From the NCBI GenBank assembly GCA_027577595.1, contig JANBRJ010000028.1, positions 1 to 64,000 of the forward strand: a stretch of DNA of 64,000 nucleotides, read 5' to 3'. The stretch is from Coemansia sp. RSA 487 (Eukaryota > Kickxellomycota > Kickxellomycetes > Kickxellales > Kickxellaceae). How positions within the stretch are numbered: the stretch's first letter is position 1; each line of letters starts with the position of its first letter. Positions 29,970-39,700 of this stretch are shown one piece after another. A program made the position numbers and the translations under genes. The notes beneath the pieces are model-generated. The model ran no database searches and was not told the DNA's origin. It saw only the letters and a list, made by a program, of their open reading frames with translations.

Positions 29970-30973
29970 ATGGCTGCCAAGTCTGAAGGTAAGAAATAAT
30001 ACATAGAACAGCTAACATCAATATCTCTGGAATAAAACACGTCATACCTATTCAACTAACTCCACCAAGTTGCTATGTAGAACAAATAATACGCAGTCGA
30101 CTAATCGTCGAGGACCGGCCTTTGAGACGCTGTTTACGACAGTTATCGACTATGTGCGCACGGTATGGCCAGCTATCGCCAGAGGAAACACAGGATTCGT
30201 GTGCGCGGGTGGTACAGGAGGTGCGTTGGTTCCGCCATTCCGTCCATGTTGCTATGCAAAGCCAGAGACGCTGTGATCAGGAAATCTGTCTTTATAAAGA
30301 TTGCCAGGCTAAGCTGGAGAGTGAGATCTTGGGTGCAAGTGCCGAAATAAAGAGGCTCAATGAGGACCTCGAAGAGTCACGGAATAACAAGCGGCACAAG
30401 ATTGCGTATGACGAGATCGCCACCGAGGCTAATAAGCTTCCAACCCGCGAGAGGCTTTCGACCGACATCAGCGCAATTGCAAGCGAAATCGAGCAACTCG
30501 AACAGGAGGAAGAAGCCCACGACGCAGTATTGGAGTCTCTGCGTGCACAGTACTCTACGGCTCTGGACGAAATGAGGCGGCTAGAATCCATGTCGAAAAA
30601 TGCACTGAGCATGCAGGATTTGGGGATATATATGGGCGACAGCGGCGATACAGAAGGAGACCGTGTTGGCGGTCACTTGTCTATGGGTATATCGCCTACA
30701 ACCCCGCACCAGCCAGGCGAGTCGCATGACGACTTTGGTACACCAATTGATGACCCCATGCTAAACGATGATGATGGCGACCATGGAATCTTAGAAAGTC
30801 GCCTCGATAAAAGTAATGGCGATGAAGAAGATGATATCGAGGATGGCGAAGACAGTGGCCATGACAGCGATAGACAAGCGATGGATGGGCCACATTCAGC
30901 AAGGAACATCAATGATATTGATTCGGAGGAAGAAGGCGAGTATGAGGATGAAGAGGGCGAATTAACTGTTTGA
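29970..30973 (+). CDS. THO7: THO complex subunit 7 (Tho7/THOC7)
   Basis: Subunit of THO/TREX, which couples transcription to mRNA packaging and export in the nucleus. Two exons: 29970-29988 (only six codons plus one base) and 30081-30973. A 92-nt intron with donor GTAAGA, a CTAAC branch-like site and acceptor TGTAG separates them. The splice yields MAAKSEEQIIRSRLIVEDRP, the conserved THOC7 opening. Long coiled coils follow (NKRHKIAYDEIATEANKLP, then EIEQLEQEEEAHDAVL), the THOC7 core. The C-terminus is a strongly acidic disordered tail after residue 180. Total 303 residues. The tiny first exon would be missed by ORF calling. Convergent with TRM2, 78 bp between stops. Confidence 0.88.
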
Positions 30974-31051
30974 TTATTTTTAATTTTTATATATTCTATT
31001 ACTGATATGGCCAACATTGTCGTCTACTATTTCCTGCTCCTGGATTAAGCA

Positions 31052-32947
31052 CTATTCATTTGTTACCTCCTCACGAACGAGGGTAACAATATTTTCGACA
31101 TGGTACGTTTGTGGGAATAGATCGAACGGCTGGACACTTGCAATACGATAAACAGCACCTGGTGGAGAAAGTGCAGAGTCAGGCATTTTGCCATCAACGA
31201 TAATAGCACCTTTACCTTGCATGTAGGCAATATCTCGCGCCTGAGCTGGAACACCGCATGCAATGTAAACTATGACACGCGGCCCGTATGCTATAAGTTG
31301 ATCAAGGAATTCAGGGCTGCTTCCCTTGCGAGGTGGGTCGATAATAACGGCAGTGTGTTTTGGACTGATATCAACCTTTTCAAAGATCTTTGTTGCATCG
31401 CCCAAAACAAAATCGCAGTTGTCAATGCCGTTCATTTTCGCGTTGTTGTTTGCGCAGGATATCGATTCGGTGGATATTTCGATCCCCATGACCCTTTTGA
31501 ACCCTGAATGGCAAGTGATTCCAAACAGCCCGGAACCGCAGTAAGCGTCAATCAAGTACTGGAGCTCGCCTTCATCTGCTGAATCCGAAAGAAGACGACT
31601 CCATTTTTGTAGCTCTTCGCGTACATACCCGGTAAATGCAGGCAGTATCGACGCATTATTCTGGAAAAATGATGATGCAGGAAAGCGGAACTTTATATCT
31701 TTGACAACATCGGTTACCCATCTCTTTGGATCCAGAACAAAGTCCTTCGTAAGATCCGCGGCTGGTATTTTGGAGACATCGCCATTGGGATCGTCCTTTG
31801 GGATGTTGGTTTCGCGAATAAGCAAAGTGGCTCCACGCTTGTATTCTGCCATTTTTGCTTTTGTATCCTGGCGTGCCATGAGCATACCACGTCGTACGGC
31901 ATCGGTGCCGATCATGCAATCCTCAATATCCAGAACGCGGCGTTGGCCAGCAGCATTGAAGCCAATCGAAACCTGCTCTGGAGGCGTATCTTTACGGATG
32001 TCAAAGTGGGGAGTGAGCTTTGTGCGATAGCCAAATTCCAATGGTGACTGGATTACCTTGGAAACGGTCAGATTGGCAAATATCGGGTGTGCACTGGAGA
32101 ATGCACGCTTAACCATCTCGCGCTTAAATTTGAGCTGGTCCTGGTGCCCGATGTGCTGTAGCTGGCATCCTGAGCATCTGCCAAAGTACTCGCATGGTGC
32201 ATCGACGCGCATTGGCGATTTGTCAATAACTGAAAGAAGATCTGCTTGTGTGTATCCCCATTCATGCCGCACCGATCTCACCCGTACCTTCTCACCCTTC
32301 AGCACAAAGGGAACTGCAAATGCCCATGGCCGATCTTTGCTCAAAACAAGCTTCTCCAGCTCCTCTCTATCCTCCCTTGTAGCAATGCCGTGTCCACGTT
32401 CGCTTATTTCATGCACGTACACGTCGAACTCGCACTCAGAGATATCGTCGCCAGTCAGCTTTGCCGGGATCGGAGGCGCTCTACAAAAAGATGCTTCGCC
32501 CTGTTTATCTTCTGCAGTCCATCCAAAAGTCTTGGGGACCTCCGTTTCCGACGCGGTGTTGTTGACCTCCTTCCACTTGGTCCGAAGAAGAAGCCCAATG
32601 GCGTCGAGTACTGTTCCATCTGCATTTGACTTACGCACCTGGTACAACTTGCGTTTTCCCTTGTGCTTTAGCTTTGTGCGCTTTTGTTCTGGCGCCTCTC
32701 CGGATGGAGCAGAAAGAGCCGCTTCGCTTGGTAGTAGCATGTGGTGCTCACCAGGGGTGTTTTCGGGAGAGAAGGAAGCAGGGCGCTTGGCACCTGCCGC
32801 TGGACACTCGTCGCCAGGCATAATTGGCTTTCGCAAAGGTAGTCTAGTTTTCCGTGAATGTAATATGGCGTAAAGCCTTTTACTTCCTGTCACAAAAGGC
32901 AAAAAAGTCGGCGTTATGTTGAAAATACTACGCAGACGACAATACAT
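31052..32947 (-). CDS. TRM2: tRNA (uracil-5-)-methyltransferase Trm2
   Basis: A 631-residue SAM-dependent enzyme that makes m5U54 in the T-loop of tRNA. A TRAM-like domain lies near 200-260. The Cys cluster CEYFGRCSGCQLQHIG resembles the RumA iron-sulfur site. The SAM-binding motif is DAYCGSGLFGI. VIIDPPRKGSSPEF follows, then the nucleophile region VYIACGVPAQARDI, with Ala-Cys-Gly where many relatives have Ser-Cys-Asn. The C-terminal PFDLFPQTYHVENIV holds the catalytic Glu. The N-terminal 42 residues look like a mitochondrial presequence (Arg-rich, no acidic residues). A second in-frame Met begins MPGDECPAAG at about 32,821, so two isoforms for mitochondria and nucleus/cytosol are possible. 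One exon. Confidence 0.92.
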   Translation of the reverse strand: MYCRLRSIFNITPTFLPFVTGSKRLYAILHSRKTRLPLRKPIMPGDECPAAGAKRPASFSPENTPGEHHMLLPSEAALSAPSGEAPEQKRTKLKHKGKRKLYQVRKSNADGTVLDAIGLLLRTKWKEVNNTASETEVPKTFGWTAEDKQGEASFCRAPPIPAKLTGDDISECEFDVYVHEISERGHGIATREDREELEKLVLSKDRPWAFAVPFVLKGEKVRVRSVRHEWGYTQADLLSVIDKSPMRVDAPCEYFGRCSGCQLQHIGHQDQLKFKREMVKRAFSSAHPIFANLTVSKVIQSPLEFGYRTKLTPHFDIRKDTPPEQVSIGFNAAGQRRVLDIEDCMIGTDAVRRGMLMARQDTKAKMAEYKRGATLLIRETNIPKDDPNGDVSKIPAADLTKDFVLDPKRWVTDVVKDIKFRFPASSFFQNNASILPAFTGYVREELQKWSRLLSDSADEGELQYLIDAYCGSGLFGITCHSGFKRVMGIEISTESISCANNNAKMNGIDNCDFVLGDATKIFEKVDISPKHTAVIIDPPRKGSSPEFLDQLIAYGPRVIVYIACGVPAQARDIAYMQGKGAIIVDGKMPDSALSPPGAVYRIASVQPFDLFPQTYHVENIVTLVREEVTNE

Positions 32948-33071
32948 AAAATTTCATACGTGTATACAAATGAAAGTGAAACAAGTTAATGAAAAAAGAT
33001 GAAAGATGTAAAAGCCTGCTATATTGGTATTATTTTTTTTTTTGGAAAACGGCTGCTCCCCTCCACTCATT

Positions 33072-33133
33072 TTTTTTTACCAAAATGGCCCCCCTTAAAA
33101 ATTTTTTACTAAAATACCCCCCTTTTTAAAAAA
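33072..33133. repeat. Two imperfect 30-bp units, possible terminal repeat
   Basis: Unit one reads TTTTACCAAAATGGCCCCCC and unit two TTTTTACTAAAATACCCCCC, each followed by an A/T run. The structure (direct subrepeats ending in C-runs) resembles some DNA-transposon ends, but no partner copy was found in the window. Confidence 0.4.
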
Positions 33134-33618
33134 CTTGGAATTCTAATGCTGTTTATCACTGATCTCTCATCTCCCTCTCATTAGCCACAGTTTACTATGC
33201 GCCATCATTAGACTAACTAGTTGAGTTCCAGTGGCTCCTTTTACACATGCTATGTATGATACACATTGTCTTTTTGTTTATAGTTTTACCTTTATCTGAA
33301 ATCAATACACTAGTACTTTTCATCCTTCTCATTACAGTAGCCAAATATATACCTTTAACAATGCACGCAAAGTCTTATGCTCATGCCGAACTACAGCTGT
33401 AAAATAATTATTGTTTGGTGTGTAAGATGGTATACCATTGTATATTGTGACTGATAGACAGGCTCCAGCATATATTCAAGATATCAGCAATGGAGATTAG
33501 TTTTAACCTAAAGCCTTTACAAAATATAATGAAATAGATAGGGGTGTTTGCTGACAATGGTCTGTCCATTTTACATGGCAACAGCTCTTTGCATCTGAAG
33601 TTCTACTGTGTTAAATAA

Positions 33619-33993
33619 ATGCAAGATTGGCCACCAACCATGGAATTATGCAATAAATTGCGAGGCTTCTACGTTAACAAGCTTGTCACAATTACGTACA
33701 ATTCTAATCTTTTTGAAAATAAAAGGTTGGCTGTACCTGTGTTTGGCGACTGTCCTCTGGATTTAAGCATTCTGTGGAGGTTAAAAGACATCGCCACTTC
33801 AACAGAATTCATTTTTGCTTCATATCAAAAGTCATTCCTCATTTTTTCGCATTGTAGGAGCATATTTTCGAACACTCGGCCAGCCACGTACATTGTTAAA
33901 CGCACATATATAAATTTCTTCTCATTAGCACCTGCGTTGCCATTTGCCTTTGCCCGTGTGCTTTGCTATTTATGTATCGATGATATGATATGA
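33619..33993 (+). CDS. Doubtful 124-codon frame
   Basis: An ATG-initiated frame of 124 codons in otherwise non-coding DNA. It has a fairly even amino-acid mix and an aromatic-rich C-terminal half, but no motif I recognise and AT-rich codon use unlike nearby genes. It may be a relic of a mobile element or chance. I would not treat it as a gene without expression data. Confidence 0.15.
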   Translation: MQDWPPTMELCNKLRGFYVNKLVTITYNSNLFENKRLAVPVFGDCPLDLSILWRLKDIATSTEFIFASYQKSFLIFSHCRSIFSNTRPATYIVKRTYINFFSLAPALPFAFARVLCYLCIDDMI

Positions 33994-34407
33994 ATGAAGT
34001 AGATGAACCTGTCTGAATCATACTGCCATGCTCAGTCACGCTGTGGCAATGCTTGTTCCCTGACTGAAATGGCCAGTCCTTCAATGAGGGATGGACATGA
34101 GCATACGCAGACTCACACAGCCGCACTTTGGTGTTTTGCGTGCTGGTGTTTTATAATAACCTGAAAGTCTTTCATATGATGTTCAGCTCTTGCAATATAG
34201 CACCAGGGCATAGCTGAACCATTTGCAGAAGTATTTGCCGTGGTGACAGCCTTATGCATGTGACCAAATAGGCCTTGTCCGTTTCCAATGAAGTTTACTG
34301 AGGGAAGTAAGTACTCTTTGACTATCTAATATGTGCTGCTTTTGTCACTGTTGCAAAACATAGGCCTGTTACTAACATTTTATACTTGTTCTATTTCTAC
34401 TCTTCTT

Positions 34408-34500
34408 GCGCTTTAATGCATTCGCCGCTTTGCGCGTTAAAAAAGGATAGATACTCAAACCCTTGCCTAGAGATGAAAGCATCTTTGGATCACAAATCCA
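34408..34500. repeat. Dispersed repeat, blocks B then A
   Basis: Block B (34,408-34,439, containing CTTTAATGCATTCGCCGC) and block A (34,475-34,500, containing GAAAGCATCTTTGGATCAC) both recur at 41.6-41.8 kb with about 85-90 percent identity. Here B precedes A by 35 bp; at 41.7 kb A precedes B by 77 bp. Confidence 0.6.
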
Positions 34501-34837
34501 GACAGGAGCTGAGAATACCTCGTTTCTGCACCACATTCGCAGTAAAAACATATCATCAGCTCCAAGGGAAGGGAGGGGGAAGTGACGTGTAGAAGGAAAC
34601 ATGTTTTACAATGCTCAGCCAAGACCACAAGATTAAAAGGCTCTTTCAAGTAAAGACAAAAAAGTTATCAGCCAAGCCTTTTTACTTTGCTTTTTTCTCA
34701 AATCTTTTTTCTTGTCACTTTTTATGTACAGATTGTATTATCTCTATTGCTTTTAACCCTGTACTTACTTTCAGAATCAGCAGCAACTTTAATCAGAATA
34801 CACCCCTCACATTGACGACAATATTTGACACTGTAAC

Positions 34838-36361
34838 ATGGCCAGCAGAAACGCTCTTCTGGAGCAGATTCAGAAAGGGGCGAAACTTAATAAGACCCAA
34901 ACGAATGACCGCTCAGCCCCAATTGTGGGCAACTCAAGCGGTGGTGGCGGAAGACCAGCCGCAGGTGGAGGCATGGGGATGGCTAGACCACCAATGCCGC
35001 CGATGGGTGGCATGTCTGGCAGCAGTGGCAGTGCATCTGTAGAGCAGCAAGGTCCACCCCCTGGAATTCCCGGTTTAGGAGGGCTCTTTACAGGTGGAAT
35101 GCCCAAACTGAAGCATCGCACAGGCGGCGTCAACACTGGAAGAGGTATTGTATCTTTATATATTTAAAGAGGACCATGTGAAACGCCGTTTCTTTGCTCC
35201 AAAGTGCCAATGTCCCAGAACAAAGAGTTCTTTACAAACTGTATGTGTACTAATGCGTCGATAATGATATCATGTTGTGCTCCATGTGGGCCCTTCCAAC
35301 TTTGCTATCCAATTACTTGTGGTTCTGTAGCAGGCGGTGGTAACGCAGCAGCACCAAACTCCACTCCTCCCCCTCCCCCTCCTCCACCGACACAGCCATC
35401 GCAGCAGCAATCTGCTTCGCAAAAACCGCCAGGTGGCTCCCGCTTCTCGCTGCCTTTTCGTCGAAACAGCCACGGACGAAGCAGCAGTCAGTCAGAGACG
35501 GCGGGCACTACTAGCCAGAGTAGCCCTATGCCAAAGGCGCCTCCTCCGCCCCCGCGGACGCAGGGACCTAGCGGTGCCCCAGCCATACCAGCACGGCGAC
35601 AGAGCGATGCCGACAGCAACTCAGTGTCTTCCATGGCAAGGCAGCCACCAAGTGTTTCTCCAATCTCTGCCCAGCCGTCGCGTCCAGCAAGCTCTGTATC
35701 TGGGAAGAAGGCGCCGCCACGCCCAACCTCGCGCAAGCCCCAGATCATGCCAAAGCCTGCCGGTCTGGGTGGGAGCAGAGCGTCGTTACACTCGTCGCCT
35801 CCATCGGGAACTAACAGCGCAAGCGACATGCGTGGGAACCTTAAGCGCTTTGCACCAAGCCCCCAGGGGGCCGTCCAGTCGACCCCAGTCAACGGCAGGA
35901 GCTCAGTTGACGACAGTGGCCCCGAAAGCGGCGTCATCCAGGAGAGTCAGGGTAGCGTTAGCTCGCTGGCTGGGATGTTTGGGCAAAGCATCCGGTCAAA
36001 GGCGTCCGGCCAAAGCAGACCCTCTATAGGTGCCATAGCTACCACTACTCCTGCTCCAGTAGCACCGCCTCCACCACCCCCGTCTATGTCTACCAGCGCC
36101 CTGAGCAATGGATCAGCCCATCGGAGAACGTCCAGTGGAATAGCTGCGCCGATCCAACCGCCGCCACCGCCGCCTCCATTCTCGCAGCCGGCGCGCGGCG
36201 GAGCCAACGGCTCCAGCCCTACGCAGAATGTTCCCACGCGAGAAGGTAAGTGGACATTCCATCCACCGTCTCTTTTTCCTTCTCCGCCTGGAGGAAAGAT
36301 CCCTTCGCACAAGTACCCTAGCGGAAACAGAACAGGAAGCAATATCGATTTTAGCATCTGA
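34838..36361 (+). CDS. VRP1: Verprolin / WASP-interacting protein
   Basis: A 445-residue proline-rich actin regulator that binds G-actin and the WASP WH1 domain to promote Arp2/3-driven patches in endocytosis. Two exons: 34838-35144 and 35331-36361. The 186-nt intron has donor GTATTG and a tandem TAG-CAG acceptor that allows a one-residue choice. An N-terminal WH2 motif (NALLEQIQKGAKLNKTQT) lies at residues about 5-30. Poly-Pro stretches and PPPPPP/SMS blocks fill the middle. The C-terminus GKWTFHPPSLFPSPPG, then HKYPSG, is the WASP-binding motif typical of WIP/verprolin. Start ATG. In exon 2 a GGTAAG near the end is read through as coding, since translation continues into the conserved C-terminal motif. 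Confidence 0.9.
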
Positions 36362-36729
36362 AGCATGGCGTTGGTTGCCACTACCTTTTGCGCTATATCT
36401 TCTCGGTTGTGCGTAGCATTTTTCTTCTTTTTTGCATTGTCTATTATGAATTAATGCCATGCATCATATATTTTTATAACCAGTTCGTCGGTGCATTTGC
36501 CCAGGTCAACAATACATACTTTCTTTTTTTTAAACATATAGCATGTGTATCCGTGGTACCTTGTTTGTTTTTACATGTACACGTATTGTGCCAATCCAGT
36601 AGATGTTTTGCTTGCAAGCCCATTCCAGTACTCCTCCGCTTCTAACTTCGAGGATCCAGACCATACAATTAGAAAGAACAGGGTGGATGCAAAAGAGGGG
36701 TGGCAATCACAAAGTCACAGTCCTTTTTA
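36362..36729. other. 3' region between verprolin and PIK1
   Basis: No gene seen. This AT-rich 370 bp separates two convergent genes. Its right end adjoins a solitary Fanzor-end motif. Confidence 0.4.
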
Positions 36730-36761
36730 TTCGACGCAGTTAGTTTTGCAAAATATAGCAT
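36730..36761 (+). repeat. Solitary Fanzor-element end motif in the PIK1 3' region
   Basis: Reads TTCGACGCAGTTAGTTTTGC then AAAATATAGCAT, matching the terminal motif of the two Fanzor relics in plus orientation. It begins 8 bp beyond the PIK1 stop. On the PIK1 transcript strand the adjoining sequence gives AATAAA (36,731-36,726), a ready polyadenylation signal. Homology extends about 10 bp further left (TCCTTTTTA) to the Fanzor copies. Confidence 0.65.
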
Positions 36762-36768
36762 GAAGCGC

Positions 36769-39700
36769 TCACAGAATCCCGTTAGAGTAGTACTGGAAAG
36801 CATCGTACATGCGTGTGGTCATATTGTCACAGCTGCTGATAAGCATGCTGTCCACAAGCTCCTCGATCTGCTGCTCCGAAAGCGCTGGATGGAACCGATC
36901 ACGCAGGGCATTCACGGTCGCTACACCACCGCCAAGGCAAGGTAATGGTGAGCTCTTGAGCATCATCTCCACAAGTAGGCATATGTTTTCCGCATGCTTG
37001 CGTAGCGACAAGAACGCGCTGATGAGAAGGCCACGGAACTCTGCGAACTTGGCGCTGTCCCGTCCGCCAAGAATGTCCACATACTCCATTGGAAATTTGA
37101 ACGGCGCCTGCTCAAAACCAACAGATCCAGGCGAGTTGGAAAGCATGAATCCAAAGTCAATATGGATGACGTGTCCTTCGGTGTCCAGAAGAATGTTTCC
37201 GTTGTGTCTGTCGCGGATCTGTAAAACATACGTAATAAGCGAGTACGAAACAAGGCTGCGTACAAAGCAGTTCTGCGCAATGCGGAAACGCTCAGTGTCG
37301 GGCGTGCCATACGTGGTGACAAAGTAGTTGTAGAGCGTATACGGCGGCCCAGAATACCCGGGATTCCGCGAATAAAACTCCTTTTTGATCGAGTGGACTG
37401 ACACAGTGTTTGTGATTGTCTCCATTAGTCCGCATCCTTCGCCAGTGACTATGATACGATAGTACTGGACAAACACGTCGGTCTGCTCTCGTTGCCAGAT
37501 CCGCTGCATCTCGCGTATGAGTTGCAGCGCCAGCTGCTCTTGGCGCAGATCAGAGCCTTCCTTGACAATAACCGACAGCAGATTCCAATTCTTGTAGCGC
37601 CCGTACGGTGACGTTCGCCGGATCCGCGCCTTTTTCGATTCCCAGTCTTCCTTAAGGACCTTTGCGCTAGGGTCATCCTTAAACTCGACTTTATGCATGT
37701 CCATCTCATCGTCCACCCCGCTGCCGCCAGCTTCTTGTGCCTGTGTTGCAGCAGAGCCTGACAGGCTGTCGAGTCCCGGCTGCTTGAGCCGAATCTCCTC
37801 CAGCTGCATCATTTCGTGGATTAGCTTCTCACGAATCTCCTCCATTGCAAGCGCTTGCGCTGTTGCGTTGCTGAGCTTGCTACGGCGCTTCGGAGTCTCC
37901 GAAGTATCGATTTTTGTCTTTGCGCCATCTCCCTGCATGGGATCGGGTATTTGGGGAATAAATAGCTTGTTCACCTTTATCCCCAGTGCCTTTTGCTGTC
38001 TCGCAAGCTGTGCAAGCAGCACCGACGCCGTCCGCATGCGTGCCCTAATTTCGTCCTGGCTGACTGGCATCCTCGATAACGTTGCACCGCCTTTGACTAC
38101 TGCTGGAGGCTTCAGCGGCTCCAGACCAGATATGCGCTGCTGTGTAGCTGAATTGTTGTTTATATGTTTTGCATGCTGGGGGCTCTTTGAAACGGATGGT
38201 ATGTTGCTTTCCTTAATTGTACTGGTGATAATTCTGTCGCTGTGGTTTTCGGCAAGAAGGCTTCTTCTTTTAGCGGTTCTACTCGTCACTTGGGTTCTAC
38301 CGTAGCTACCGGAATGGCGTCGATTTGTTGCCGGAGAAAGAGGTGGCTCGGGGACGTCGCTAATATCATCAATATCCCCAAAGACCTCAGCCATGAGTTT
38401 CTCATCAACATCTTCCACTACAGACGACGATAACTGCTCAGGATTTTTTGCGGACTCTGACTCTGATTCTGACTCTGACTCTGACTCTGGCTGGGACTGG
38501 TCTGCTGTATGCAGTACTTCCTTTGCGTCATTCGAAGAGGGCAAACTGGTAGTAGTTAATATTGTGCTTTGGACATCTCCCACACGTGCAGTCATCGCCG
38601 ACTGTGCCTTGCTCGATTTGGTAACGCCCTCTATACTTGAATCGTCGGTAGCGGAGTTGTCTTCGTCGGTGGTCTCTACAGCTGCTTGTTCCATGCTCGG
38701 CTGGTGCTGCATAAGAGCACTGGTTGTGGTTGGTATGTCCGCCTTTTCTGGATCGACAGTTCTAACCTTCGGTGCAGCGTCACCAGTGAGCAATCCAGCA
38801 CATTGCTCCTCTGGAATCGTCGACCCATCAGGCTCTAGCACCTCCAGCGTCAAAAGATATGGCGCTCTTTCGGCAGAATTGAGCACAACTGTGTCCTCTG
38901 TTGGGATGCGCACAATACGATGGTGGTGCTGTCCGCCAGACTCGGGGCACCACAGAGGAATGCATGTGTTTTTGTCGAGAGAATGATTTAGCAAGGTTAG
39001 CTCTGCCTTGAGAAACTGCTGCCGCCCTGCCTTTGCAACAGCACAAACACGCCGCGAGATGTCCATCAGCGCTGTCATAAACCTAATCTCTGCGCCAAAG
39101 TATCCTGACCTACGCTCTAGCTTCCGGCGCTCCCTTTCCATATAAATACCCATGTCATCTAGATCGGCTTGAATCTGCGCATATTGATTGTCGCCATAGA
39201 TATTTCGTGGTAATAGATAGCTTCCGCTTCGCATTCGCTGAGTACCGTCGAACGAGCGCCCCATTTTGCGGTCGAATGCCTTTGCGTTTCGCTGGAACTG
39301 CTTGGTAGCCTTGGTCAAGTAGCTTTTGCGGGACTGCATATCGTCGCTGCCAGTTACAACTGCTTTGTTGCCATCGGCTTCACGACCATGCGTGCTCATG
39401 TTAGGAACATCTCTGGAGAACTCGGTGCTGGCACTCTTGGAGTGCGCTGGGCCAGGACTTTCCATAACTGCGACCGTGTGGCAGGAATCGGTCGACGTAC
39501 GGTCGGCAGGAGTAGGTGATCTGCTTTCAACAACAAAACGCCGTGGAGGACCGATGGCCCCAGCAGAATTTTTTTCAGACCTCTCGATGTCACGAGGCGA
39601 AGCGGAATACGCACTGAAAGGAGGCGACTCATCGTAGCCGTGCTGCAGAGGCGTTGTTGGCTGGCTTTGGCGACAATCGTCCATTCTGCTTCGCTGATTC

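Larger units (their letters stand above)
32948..34837. other. Repeat-rich AT-rich gap with no firm gene
   Basis: About 1.9 kb. Near 33,072-33,133 two imperfect 30-bp units combine T-runs, ACCAAAATGG or ACTAAAATA and C6-runs. A repeat pair shared with 41.7 kb lies at 34,408-34,500. The frames present are short and AT-rich. The last 150 bp are the upstream region of verprolin. The gap is probably old transposon-derived DNA, but no transposase domain is readable. Confidence 0.45.

Noticed and set aside
32058-32873. Plus-strand frame of 271 codons
   Set aside because: Antisense to the well-supported TRM2 gene, Ser-rich with no domain.
36240-36250. GGTAAG inside verprolin exon 2 as a donor site
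   Set aside because: Reading through gives the conserved C-terminal WASP-binding motif, so the string is coding.
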